NCBI GenBank assembly: GCA_020633655.1
Contig: JACKDF010000007.1
Span: 310,001 to 374,000, forward strand
Source of the DNA: Deferribacteres bacterium
GTDB taxonomy: Bacteria; Zhuqueibacterota; Zhuqueibacteria; Zhuqueibacterales; Geothermadaptataceae
Direction of reading: 5' to 3'
Length of the DNA stretch: 64,000 bases
Shown here: in pieces, positions 1-8,045 of the stretch
How positions within the stretch are numbered: the first letter of the stretch is position 1
Layout of the letters: every line of letters starts with the position of its first letter
Program-made: the position numbers and the translations under genes
The notes under the pieces: model-generated
The model's input: the letters and a program-made list of their open reading frames with translations, nothing else
The model's database searches: none
What the model was told of the DNA's origin: nothing

Positions 1-159
1 GCTTTCACAAACTCACCGGGGCGCTATGTACAGTTGGAAGATACGATTCGCGGCTTCAAAGGTATTGTTGAAGGCGAATATGATGATATTCCGGAACAAG
101 CATTTTACATGGTTGGCACCATTGATGAAGCGCTCGAGAGAGCGAAGAAAATGCAATAA
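1..159 (+). CDS. atpD: ATP synthase F1 beta subunit, C-terminal fragment
   Basis: Only the last 52 codons are in the window; the reading frame is open from base 1 to the TAA at 157-159. The peptide begins AFTNSPGRYVQLEDTIRGF and ends ALERAKKMQ. This matches the C-terminal helical domain of F1 beta, including the usual 'ipEqAFYMVGtIdEA' segment. The beta subunit carries the catalytic nucleotide sites of F1Fo ATP synthase at the cytoplasmic face of the inner membrane. The epsilon gene follows 29 nt downstream, the usual atpD-atpC order. No other atp gene is seen, so the rest must lie upstream or elsewhere. Confidence 0.95.
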   Translation, partial: AFTNSPGRYVQLEDTIRGFKGIVEGEYDDIPEQAFYMVGTIDEALERAKKMQ

Positions 160-188
160 TCATTTCATTTATTAACTGAATAAATATT

Positions 189-605
189 ATGTCTGAAGAA
201 AATATCCAGGTTGAAATCATTACGCCAACCAGTAAGGTTTATAGCGGATCTGTTGAATCTTTTATCGCTCCTGGTGTGGAAGGATATTTCGGCGTTTTAC
301 CACGCCATGCGCCTTATGTCGTTGCGATGCAAGTCGGTGAAATTAAGCTGAAGGGTGTTGGTGATGCTAATTTACAGCGCTTCGCCACATCGGGTGGATT
401 CGCAGAAATATTGCCTCATAAAATCACCGTTTTAGCTGAAACAGCTGAATCTGCTGCTAATATTGATGTTAATCGCGCTGAGAATGCAATTTCCCGGGCA
501 AAAAAACGTATTGAAGAAGGCCGTAAAACATGGGATATTGATCGAGCTCATGCAGCGCTGGCTCGTGGTTTTAATCGAATGGCCATCGCAAAAAAGAAAC
601 TATAG
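189..605 (+). CDS. atpC: ATP synthase F1 epsilon subunit
   Basis: This is a 138-residue protein of normal length for bacterial epsilon. The N-terminal beta-sandwich (about residues 1-88) has the family signature 'ITPTSKVYSGSVESFIAPGVEGYFGVLPRHAP'-like region, where the GxxGxxxxLpxHaP motif is recognisable. The C-terminal part (about 90-135) is the two-helix hairpin, rich in Ala, Arg and Lys. Epsilon links F1 to the rotor and can inhibit ATP hydrolysis. The gene lies directly behind atpD and is followed after 8 nt by a strong terminator, so it ends the atp transcript. Confidence 0.95.
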   Translation: MSEENIQVEIITPTSKVYSGSVESFIAPGVEGYFGVLPRHAPYVVAMQVGEIKLKGVGDANLQRFATSGGFAEILPHKITVLAETAESAANIDVNRAENAISRAKKRIEEGRKTWDIDRAHAALARGFNRMAIAKKKL

Positions 606-612
606 TAGTTGA

Positions 613-646
613 GAAAAGCCCCTTTTTTTGAAAGGGGCTTTTTTTT
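613..646 (+). terminator. Rho-independent terminator of the atp operon
   Basis: AAAAGCCCC (614-622) pairs with GGGGCTTTT (634-642) and the 3' arm runs into a T tract. It sits just after the atpC stop codon. The A-rich 5' flank could also make it work on the minus strand, but no minus-strand gene approaches from the right. Confidence 0.9.
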
Positions 647-669
647 GCTTAAAACCTCTACCAAAACTT

Positions 670-692
670 CTGTAGCCCACCCATTCTGCAGG
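670..692 (+). repeat. Degenerate half-copy of a dispersed repeat
   Basis: CTGTAGCCCA followed by CCCATTCTGC resembles the left arm of the palindromic repeat at 57435-57454, with 17 of the first 20 bases alike. It lies in the 316-nt gap after the atp terminator. The rest of that gap (647-921) shows only AT-rich sequence and the short palindrome listed at 784-798; no gene is supported in it. Confidence 0.4.
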
Positions 693-783
693 TATTATTA
701 GGCACTATTTCCGAGTTTATTTCTGCATCACTGGCCCAATATTTAATTGATATCCTCACTGTGTTTTCTTCTCAAAATGATAT

Positions 784-798
784 TTCACACCTTGTGAA
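784..798. promoter_or_regulatory. Short palindrome upstream of the TPR/TolQ operon
   Basis: TTCACACCTTGTGAA is a palindrome with 6-bp arms and a 3-nt centre. It lies about 125 nt upstream of the chosen start of the TPR gene. AT-rich TATAAG/TATATAA elements follow at 813-829 and could act as a -10. It might be an operator or simply chance; no known regulator site is recognised. Confidence 0.25.
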
Positions 799-921
799 TG
801 TATGGCAAGTGATATAAGAATTATATAAAATGAATATTTAAAAGTTATGTTTTCGTGCTTTTTTATCGACAGATTGATTTTTTCAAAAAATTCCCTTGTC
901 TTTCGAATACCCCTGCAACAA

Positions 922-3900
922 ATGAATAAAAAGTACTTTATTTTGTCCATCATCATTTTATCTCTAACTTTGCCTTGGAAACAATCCCCATTGACCGCGG
1001 CACATCTATCTCCCTCGCAGCAAATTGAGAAAAGAGCATGTGATTCCGTTGAAAAACTTTTTTCGATTTGGACAGCCCAGGTATTCATGGTTGACCAGAG
1101 TGAGTATTTTCTTGATTTACTGGAAAGCAAAAATGAACCACATCTTCACTCCCAATTGCAGGAATTCAAAATAATGCTTCTCGAAAGCCGGGATGCAACA
1201 GGAGTACTTTTACAGAATTTTCTTGCGACCGAGGATGTCGACTTATCAAAATTTTATGCCTACACTACAAGTGTTGATCAAATTTCTATCAAAGTGCAAA
1301 TGCAATTGGAACATTTCCATGGATTGAAAAATCGAATAATTCAAACGTTATCGGAAAAGTGGAGAAAAAACACTTTCGAAAAAGAGCTTCTTGTCGCACG
1401 TGAAGAAATTGGTATTAAAAAATATGAATCGGCACTTATAAGATTGCAATCGATTCGAACATGCTACACAGGGTATTTTCAAAATCTCAATTATATCGAT
1501 TATCTGATTGCGGCGTGTCAGTTTTCCCTTGGAGAATCGGAGAGCGCACGTAAAACCTATAAGTGTATTCTTGATTCTTCTGCCACCGATGAAATTTATT
1601 ATTTAAGCCTGGAACGATTTTTCACGCTTATTGTACAGAATGATTGGCTGGAGGAGTATGAATTTGCAATAAAAATAATGCAGGCACATGAGGATGAAAT
1701 TTCCAAAAACCTTCGTACGCGTTTGTTCTATATTGCCACCGTCGCAGCAGCTCAGATGAAATTAATTGATGATGTAAGTAACTATGTGAGAGAAATTCCT
1801 GAAAAGTCGCGGTACTATGCACCTGCGACTATTTTTTATGCAGATATTCTTGCTGAGAAGCACCAAATCGACGCGGCTATAAATGTATTGAATACCTTCA
1901 CCAACAGCAAATTGTCGCGCAACCGATCAGCTTTTGAAAATTTCTGGAATAATACTGCTCTGTTTAAATTAGGGATGCTGTACTATAAAGAGCATGGTTT
2001 TGTCTCTGCTCTTGCTTGTTTTTACACGATACAGCACCAGAGTTATAATATTGTTGGCACGGCAGAATCAAAGAACGCTTTTAAGTTTTCTATTGCCTCA
2101 ACTGTAATGGCAGCCCAATGTAACGCGGCTCTTGGTCGGGTGACGGAGGCTCGGGATAGTTTACAAGCAATTTTAAATACCTGGAATACAGCACGTTCTC
2201 ATGTCGATGGCGTAGAACCAGAGAAAAATACCCAATTCGAATTTAATGAAATAGCTAATAAAAAACAGATCGCATCTGAAAAACTGCTCCAAATGGCGCA
2301 TTTTTTTGTGCTCCGTGTCCCCCCTGTTTTTAGAAATATATTATTAGCACATTCGCAAAATGAAATGAGTTCAAAACTCGAACTACCTGTTTCGTTGTTT
2401 GCTGAAGATTATTGGCTTCGAATTGCGGAATTGCAATTGGCCGTCTATGATTTACGCAATAATATTTCTTGTTATGATGATTCTCTTAAACTGGTATCCT
2501 GTAATCTTGAGGGAATTCGGCATTCCTTTTCCCGGTTTGCTGAAACTCTTCCCGGGAGCGCGCTTGCAGATAAAGCATACTTTGCTTTTGTTCTGTTAGA
2601 TTGTTTGGGAGAAAAACAGGATCAAAATCAAAGCCTGGAGTCTTTCCTCATACAATTTCCTGAAAGTGCGTTTAAGGGGATCGCGACTTTTCAGTTAGCT
2701 GAAACTTATTTTCAGCAAGGTGATTTTGCTCAGGCAATAAATTATTATAAGCTCATTTTCAATTCTGTTCCCGAAAATTTTCGATTGCATGCGCAATTTC
2801 ACCTGGGAATCAGCTTTTATCAAACGCATCAATTTGCTGCAGCAATAAAGTCCTTTGTTGATTTATTAGAGGCACATGAAAATTTTCCGAATGGTAATGC
2901 AGAACTCGATTCGACGGCCTCAGATTTAATTCCAACCGCGCACTACTATCTTTCTTCCAGTATATTGGAATTGCCCAATTCTTCGCTGTTGGAAAGCTTG
3001 TTGCAAAGTGTTTCAAATCCAGGTGTGCGACAAAATTTGCAAAGTGGATGGGCTAAACGTTTGCAGAAAATATTGTTCTCTGCAGAAAATTCGGGGAACA
3101 CAACTGCCTATGTCAAATTTGTCGACGAAGTACAGCAGTATTTAAATTGGTTTTCGACGGACTCAAGTTCTATTTCCCTCAGGAGAGAGAGAGCACGTAT
3201 TGAGGAACAAATTCTATCAAAAGAGAATCCTGCTGATCTGAATTCAAGGGCTGAGGATGATTATCAAAATGCGGAAATGAAGCTAAATCGGTTTCTTTCT
3301 ACAACAACAATCGATGGACCGGATTTGAAGCAGCAGAGGCGAAGATTTCAAAAGCAATTATTGGAGTTAATAAAGATCTATTCAGCGCTTGTTGAAATTG
3401 AGAACGATCATGCACAAGAAGCCATTTACAAAATTGGCCAATGTTATGAGCACTTTTCTGACGTCTTGTTAGCTCAACCGTTCCATTTTTTATCAGCTGA
3501 TGAACACGTTCCTACTTTGCAAGAAGCCACAGACGTCGCTGTCAATCTTTATGATCGTGCAGTGACTTCCTATAAAAAGATAATGAGTGGCATAGAACAC
3601 TTTCAGGGTGCCAATCGTGACATGAATACAGATGATTTTTATCAGAATGCAAGGTTTCGGGTTATTACATGTTACAATAAAGCCGCCACAAGTAAATTGA
3701 CTTTGGCCCAAGTGATCTGGAAAAATGCTGATCAACAAATGGGTGATGCTATCGCTCAACTTGAATATCGACAACAGGTGCTTCATAAACTCGTTTTGCC
3801 GATGATCTCCCAATCGCTAAAATACGCACTAAGTGCAGAAGAAGCAGCGGGTTCTCCAGTTTTGCGTAATGGCGAAACACATGGATCCTTCAATCAATCA

Positions 3901-4926
3901 AGCAGCATTTTTGCCTATCGCACAGAAGTCATTTTTGAACAAATTCACTATTTGCAAAACATGATCACTCGTTTCTGGACTTCATTAATTGCGATTTCGG
4001 ACAATAACAAACCGGATGTTGAGAGATTGGATGAAAATATAAGCGTCTGCATTGCCTCGCTCAACAGTCTGGTCATGGATTCATGCTCAGTGAGTGGATA
4101 TGGCGATACGGACCTTGCGAAGGAGAAGAGTGATCTCTTTTTCAAAATGGCCGTAATGCTTGATTCTTTGCATGTCCGTATGGAAAACTTGCTTTCGATC
4201 ACTTCAATTCAAACAGACTCTGAGGATAAAATACTCTCTCAACGTGAACATATTGCAGTACTTAATGAAATTACATTGCAAGCTTATTACTCAGCATATG
4301 AAAATCTTTCAGAAACTCATGCACAGACGGATGAATTGGAAAAAATTTGCAGGATTCTTTTGCGACGACAACCGGAAAGATTTGGCAAAAAACTGGATTT
4401 GATTGTAACTCAAGATCAAATCGTGAGTGATAAAACCTGGTTAGCACATAATTCGGATTCTATGCAGTGCTTTAATTACACTTCCGATTTGTTGTCCCTT
4501 GTTGAAAAACAACCCGATAGTTTTGCTCTTTGGGGAACGGGAGCAAAGTTTATACAATTATCTCCGCAGAAACATGAAAAAACTGTACGAAAATTTGATG
4601 CTGATACCACAATTACCTCGAGGAAAAGACCAAAAAATTCTGCTCAGGTGACGCATTTTTCGGATCATGTCTTTATTCCCGGTTTTCCAGTGAAAGCATT
4701 ATTGGAAGTTGATGCAGAAGTTCCGATAAAAATAAAGATAAACGATAGGACATTGGCAATTGGCGAAGCTGCATTTATTCAACAAAATAAAATTGATGTG
4801 ACAGATTTTATTAAACAATCAGATAACCATTTTTGCGTTCACCTGAATGAACAGGGGCCTCAGCATGGTTTTACATTTCTTTTAACCGTGTTTCAAGTTG
4901 AAAACTGGAATGGAGTAAAGAATTAG
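922..4926 (+). CDS. Giant secreted TPR protein heading the TolQ/ExbD operon
   Basis: About 1,334 residues. The frame opens at 847, but I place the start at the ATG at 922 because a signal peptide (MNKKYFILSIIILSLTLPW..., cleavage near residues 27-30) begins there; no clear Shine-Dalgarno supports either start. The body is helical with TPR-like units, clearest around residues 570-680 (ATFQLAETYFQQGDFAQAIN and HLGISFYQTHQFAAAIKSF). The last ~90 residues look like a beta-sandwich resembling galactose-binding domains (KINDRTLAIGEAAF, then IDVTDFIKQSDNHF). It overlaps the next gene by one base and leads a run of five envelope genes. A periplasmic or outer-membrane scaffold working with the downstream proton-channel complex is my inference. 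No enzyme motif is seen. Confidence 0.8.
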   Translation: MNKKYFILSIIILSLTLPWKQSPLTAAHLSPSQQIEKRACDSVEKLFSIWTAQVFMVDQSEYFLDLLESKNEPHLHSQLQEFKIMLLESRDATGVLLQNFLATEDVDLSKFYAYTTSVDQISIKVQMQLEHFHGLKNRIIQTLSEKWRKNTFEKELLVAREEIGIKKYESALIRLQSIRTCYTGYFQNLNYIDYLIAACQFSLGESESARKTYKCILDSSATDEIYYLSLERFFTLIVQNDWLEEYEFAIKIMQAHEDEISKNLRTRLFYIATVAAAQMKLIDDVSNYVREIPEKSRYYAPATIFYADILAEKHQIDAAINVLNTFTNSKLSRNRSAFENFWNNTALFKLGMLYYKEHGFVSALACFYTIQHQSYNIVGTAESKNAFKFSIASTVMAAQCNAALGRVTEARDSLQAILNTWNTARSHVDGVEPEKNTQFEFNEIANKKQIASEKLLQMAHFFVLRVPPVFRNILLAHSQNEMSSKLELPVSLFAEDYWLRIAELQLAVYDLRNNISCYDDSLKLVSCNLEGIRHSFSRFAETLPGSALADKAYFAFVLLDCLGEKQDQNQSLESFLIQFPESAFKGIATFQLAETYFQQGDFAQAINYYKLIFNSVPENFRLHAQFHLGISFYQTHQFAAAIKSFVDLLEAHENFPNGNAELDSTASDLIPTAHYYLSSSILELPNSSLLESLLQSVSNPGVRQNLQSGWAKRLQKILFSAENSGNTTAYVKFVDEVQQYLNWFSTDSSSISLRRERARIEEQILSKENPADLNSRAEDDYQNAEMKLNRFLSTTTIDGPDLKQQRRRFQKQLLELIKIYSALVEIENDHAQEAIYKIGQCYEHFSDVLLAQPFHFLSADEHVPTLQEATDVAVNLYDRAVTSYKKIMSGIEHFQGANRDMNTDDFYQNARFRVITCYNKAATSKLTLAQVIWKNADQQMGDAIAQLEYRQQVLHKLVLPMISQSLKYALSAEEAAGSPVLRNGETHGSFNQSSSIFAYRTEVIFEQIHYLQNMITRFWTSLIAISDNNKPDVERLDENISVCIASLNSLVMDSCSVSGYGDTDLAKEKSDLFFKMAVMLDSLHVRMENLLSITSIQTDSEDKILSQREHIAVLNEITLQAYYSAYENLSETHAQTDELEKICRILLRRQPERFGKKLDLIVTQDQIVSDKTWLAHNSDSMQCFNYTSDLLSLVEKQPDSFALWGTGAKFIQLSPQKHEKTVRKFDADTTITSRKRPKNSAQVTHFSDHVFIPGFPVKALLEVDAEVPIKIKINDRTLAIGEAAFIQQNKIDVTDFIKQSDNHFCVHLNEQGPQHGFTFLLTVFQVENWNGVKN

Positions 4927-5318
4927 TGGCGAAGAATTATGGGAAAACAATGTCGTTCAGTGCGTGTGTAACAATTGGTCTTTTGGTTGTTTTCGGTAAT
5001 ACTGATTTGCGTGCACAGGTGGATTCTTTGTCATTTTTCACTTCAGGTGCACTTGATACCTTGATACAGGAGGAAATCGACCTTGGTGAAATTGAAATGG
5101 AACTTTTTCTCCTTACGGAAAAACCTGCATCTCTTTTAATGCAGCACATTCAGTTTTTGCTTTCAACGGATTTTATTGAAGTTGATTCTATTCAAAAGGA
5201 TACAAAGTTATCGTTACCGGAGCTATGGTTGGACGATGAAAAATTTAATCCCGTGACAGTGATGAATAAAATTCAATACAAACCCAAACCACGCAAACAG
5301 AAAGAAAAGTCGAAGTAA
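4926..5318 (+). CDS. Small secreted protein of unknown function
   Basis: 130 residues. The GTG start shares one base with the stop codon of the TPR gene (TAGTG), which implies translational coupling. The N-terminus looks like a signal peptide (MSFSACVTIGLLVVFGNTDL followed by RAQ), so a periplasmic location is likely. The mature part is acidic and then ends in a strongly basic tail (KPKPRKQKEKSK). I recognise no family. The TolQ-like gene starts 1 nt after its stop codon, so it belongs to the same operon, and a role as an accessory subunit of that complex is the simplest guess. Confidence 0.75.
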   Translation: MAKNYGKTMSFSACVTIGLLVVFGNTDLRAQVDSLSFFTSGALDTLIQEEIDLGEIEMELFLLTEKPASLLMQHIQFLLSTDFIEVDSIQKDTKLSLPELWLDDEKFNPVTVMNKIQYKPKPRKQKEKSK

Positions 5319-5319
5319 A

Positions 5320-5970
5320 ATGAGTGAAATATTAGCCGGGTTTTCAACGGAATCGAGCGCGTTTTTGTACATGTGGGTACTGGCTGCAGTTGCAGCGGTA
5401 ATGGTAGCCATTGCAGTTGAAAGATCTTATTATATTATTGTACGATCAAACATTGATGCACCCCGATTTATGGGAAAAATACGATCCCTTGTTCAGGCAG
5501 GACAGTACAAAGAAGCCCTAAACCTCTGTGATTCAGCTCCGGATAAAGCTTTGGCACGCGTTGTAGCCTCTGGCCTACGCCCCATGGCACATGGGGGAGA
5601 GCTTGATTTTCGAACCATACAAAATTCTGTGGATGAAGGGACACTCGAAGTCATTCCTAAATTGCAGGAGCGCACTGGTTTTTTGGCAATGATTGCAAAC
5701 GTCGCTACGCTTATCGGGCTTATGGGAACCATTTGGGGGTTAATTATTGCTTTCCGTTCTGCTTCCATTGTTGGGATCGATGCTGCGGAAAAATCCCGAC
5801 TCCTCGCTGATGGCATCAGCACTGCGATGAATACGACCCTGGCGGGACTCGCCATCGCAATTCCAGCTATTTTGATTTACACTTATTTGCATAATAAAAC
5901 GATTCGAATCATTGATGAAATCGATGAGCATACAGTAAAATTGATAAATTTAATTACGAGCAATCATTAG
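5320..5970 (+). CDS. MotA/TolQ/ExbB-family proton channel protein
   Basis: 216 residues, normal for ExbB/TolQ. One membrane helix lies near residues 10-32 (MWVLAAVAAVMVAIAVERSY). A cytoplasmic stretch follows, then the paired helices of the MotA_ExbB domain: ATLIGLMGTIWGLIIAF (about 128-145) and ISTAMNTTLAGLAIAIPAIL (about 167-187), which contain the conserved Thr residues lining the pore. ExbB/TolQ forms a pentamer around an ExbD/TolR dimer in the inner membrane and uses the proton motive force to move a periplasmic partner. Two ExbD-like genes follow directly. Whether this serves Tol, Ton or a gliding/secretion-type motor cannot be told from the channel subunit alone. Confidence 0.93.
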   Translation: MSEILAGFSTESSAFLYMWVLAAVAAVMVAIAVERSYYIIVRSNIDAPRFMGKIRSLVQAGQYKEALNLCDSAPDKALARVVASGLRPMAHGGELDFRTIQNSVDEGTLEVIPKLQERTGFLAMIANVATLIGLMGTIWGLIIAFRSASIVGIDAAEKSRLLADGISTAMNTTLAGLAIAIPAILIYTYLHNKTIRIIDEIDEHTVKLINLITSNH

Positions 5971-5982
5971 GTCTGGACAGAA

Positions 5983-6501
5983 ATGGCATATAAACCTTCA
6001 CAGCGGCGCAGTATCGAAATAGAACCTACTGAACCAAATCTGACTCCTATCATGAATTTAATGGTCGTACTGATCCCGCTTTTGCTTTCTTCGGCAGAGT
6101 ATGTCAAATTAGGGGCAATTGAATTGAACTTGCCGCCGGTAGCCGGACCATTGACCCAGCCTGCCGTATTACCTTTTGAGGGGATGAAAAATTTTGAACT
6201 ATCCGTCTTCATAATGGAAGATGAGTTGGTAGTACGGAGCGATGAAAAAGGCGTATTGGACAAAATTTATCTGAATGGTGATCGAAGGAAGGCGCTTAAA
6301 CAATTGCAACGCCGTTTATATGATATTAAAAAACAAATACCAGTGTACTATAAAAACACGAACAGTATTACACTACAAGCTTCAGCGGGAATAAAATATC
6401 AAGTCATCATCGATGTGATTGATGCTGTTCGTGTCTATGACGATCAGAATACTCCTATTGAGCTGTTTCCTGATGTAAGATTAAGTGCTGGTATATTGTA
6501 G
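5983..6501 (+). CDS. ExbD/TolR-like protein lacking the canonical Asp
   Basis: 172 residues: a short basic cytoplasmic N-terminus, one membrane helix (about 21-42) and a periplasmic domain. In ExbD/TolR/MotB-type proteins the helix starts 'P-L-I/V-D-v', with an Asp that carries protons. Here the aligned stretch reads LTPIMNLMVVLIPLLLSS, so Asn25 replaces the Asp (codon AAT at 6055-6057). The second ExbD gene downstream keeps its Asp. The start codon lies 12 nt after the TolQ stop. This could be a structural, non-proton-carrying partner in a mixed ExbD dimer. Family membership is clear from topology and context; the altered residue is read directly from the DNA. Confidence 0.88.
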   Translation: MAYKPSQRRSIEIEPTEPNLTPIMNLMVVLIPLLLSSAEYVKLGAIELNLPPVAGPLTQPAVLPFEGMKNFELSVFIMEDELVVRSDEKGVLDKIYLNGDRRKALKQLQRRLYDIKKQIPVYYKNTNSITLQASAGIKYQVIIDVIDAVRVYDDQNTPIELFPDVRLSAGIL

Positions 6502-6513
6502 GGTATGTAGGCT

Positions 6514-7017
6514 GTGGCTTTTAAACCATCAAAAAGAAAAAAGCATAATATTGATCGAGTTCAGGCAAAACTAAATTTGAACTCGATGATGGATATTTTT
6601 ATTATAATTTTGCTTTTTTTGTTAAAGACATACAGCGCACATGGCCGTTTTCTTTCCCAGGAAAAAGATTTGCAACTTCCCTATGCTAAATTTCAAAATC
6701 ATGTCAATATAGGACTGGAGCTTGTTGTGACGAATGAAACAATTTTTGTGGAAAAACAACCGGTAGCAGAAATGCACGATGTTGTGTACAACAAACCTCC
6801 TATTGTCGTTGAGGGCATTGTTGTTCCATTATATAAAGTTTTGTACAAATATGCATTGCAGGCCCAAAAGATGGAAAAAAAGTACGGTATCAAATTCAAC
6901 GGTTCCATTGTTATTAAAGCAAATAAAAACCTGGATTACAAAGATTTGGTTAAAATTATGCAAACATGTGGCAAAGCAACTTTTGCCAACATGCATCTTG
7001 CCGTAGCGAATCAATAG
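6514..7017 (+). CDS. ExbD/TolR-like protein with canonical Asp
   Basis: 167 residues, GTG start 12 nt after the previous stop. The N-terminus (MAFKPSKRKKHNIDRVQAKL) resembles that of the first ExbD, suggesting duplication. The membrane helix reads LNSMMDIFIIILLFLL with Asp27 at the proton-carrying position. The rest is a periplasmic domain with a pattern typical of ExbD (IVIKANKNLDYKDLVKIMQT near the end, like 'V.I.aD..v.Y..vv.vmd'). It should pair with the TolQ-like subunit and the Asp-less ExbD paralog. The periplasmic region up to residue 130 is longer than usual between helix and C-terminal fold. Confidence 0.9.
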   Translation: MAFKPSKRKKHNIDRVQAKLNLNSMMDIFIIILLFLLKTYSAHGRFLSQEKDLQLPYAKFQNHVNIGLELVVTNETIFVEKQPVAEMHDVVYNKPPIVVEGIVVPLYKVLYKYALQAQKMEKKYGIKFNGSIVIKANKNLDYKDLVKIMQTCGKATFANMHLAVANQ

Positions 7018-7031
7018 CACAGCAGGGAATA

Positions 7032-7892
7032 ATGAAATATCAACATCTAAAATTCATTTTTATTCTTTTCATAGTTTTTTCACCATTATTGGTTCCTTTT
7101 TGGATTTATTATGTATCCAATGACAACGGCAACGTGGTTGAACAGGAAGACCTGTTCCCAAAGCAAGTTGATTCTCTAGCAGAGGTTTTAAATCAAAATT
7201 CGAAATATTATAATTTTCGGTCTCCAACTTTAGATTCGAAATTTGAAAATAATATATCCACGGATACTCTTCACGTAACCGCACCGCAAAAAATTTTATC
7301 CCCCAATTCTACTCTGGCTGAAAAATTACGCAAAGAGGTCGCAGCGCAAAATGTTCTTGGGCTTTTATCGATTAACGATACAGGAGCACAAGAAGACTTG
7401 ACTTTCGATTTAATTAGTGAAAACAAACAGTTCAAAAAAGACCAGGCAGAAAATGCCTCAAATTTGCATAGACCAGATAGGCCAGGTAGAATCAATATAA
7501 AAAAAGATTCACAGCTCAAAGATAGCTTTATAGATAGTAAAAGTCCTGAAATACTCATTTCATGGAATATATTATTACAAACACCCTCAGCGAGTAGAAA
7601 TGTTGTTCACAACATATTTGAAGCGCATTCTGATGAAATTATATCGATTATTCTCGATAAATATGATTTAAATAAGGTAAAAAATTCGTGGTTTACGATT
7701 GATATAATGCAAAAATTACCACTCCAAACCTTGATTGTTTCTATTGTAGATAGTGTTTTCGAGGACAAACTATTGCTCGAGAAAATTTGTGTCGAAATTA
7801 CTGGGTGGAAAGATTTAAATAAATTTGTTTTGACTAGCCGCCTTGAAAAATTAAGAATGAATTGCAGGATTAATGTAGTTTTTAATTTTTGA
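7032..7892 (+). CDS. Membrane-anchored protein with TonB/AgmX-like C-terminus
   Basis: 286 residues. I start at the ATG at 7032 because AGCAGGGA lies 3 nt before it and a hydrophobic anchor follows at once (FIFILFIVFSPLLVPFWIYY). The open frame extends 22 codons further upstream into the ExbD gene, which is unlikely. After a long polar linker, the last ~90 residues follow the spacing of TonB/AgmX-type C-terminal domains: 'VVHNIFEAHSDEIISII', then 'SWFTIDIM', 'LIVSIVDSVFEDKLLLEKIC' and 'VEITGWKDLN'. The match to 'v..h...i..cY....l.G.i...f.i...G.v....v..Ss..d..l..ci...i..W' is by eye only. As last gene of the operon, an energy-transducing partner of the TolQ/ExbD channel is the likely role. Confidence 0.65.
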   Translation: MKYQHLKFIFILFIVFSPLLVPFWIYYVSNDNGNVVEQEDLFPKQVDSLAEVLNQNSKYYNFRSPTLDSKFENNISTDTLHVTAPQKILSPNSTLAEKLRKEVAAQNVLGLLSINDTGAQEDLTFDLISENKQFKKDQAENASNLHRPDRPGRINIKKDSQLKDSFIDSKSPEILISWNILLQTPSASRNVVHNIFEAHSDEIISIILDKYDLNKVKNSWFTIDIMQKLPLQTLIVSIVDSVFEDKLLLEKICVEITGWKDLNKFVLTSRLEKLRMNCRINVVFNF

Positions 7893-8045
7893 AGATCCTT
7901 TGGCTTTAATTTTGTCAAACATTTGAACAAAAAATAGTGGATGTTTCTCACAAAAAGCCTTTTGTTTTTAAATTAAAAATTGACTATGTTGTCAATCCTT
8001 ATTTTCAAAATAACACGCTTTTAATTGAAGAAGGTTGATATAAAA

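Noticed and set aside
756..1130. Minus-strand open frame over the start of the TPR gene
   Set aside because: Runs antisense to the signal peptide and first part of a clear gene; no family features.
7980..8016. Possible aspS promoter (TTGACT or TTGTCA with weak -10)
   Set aside because: No acceptable -10 element at 16-18 nt spacing; too weak to call.
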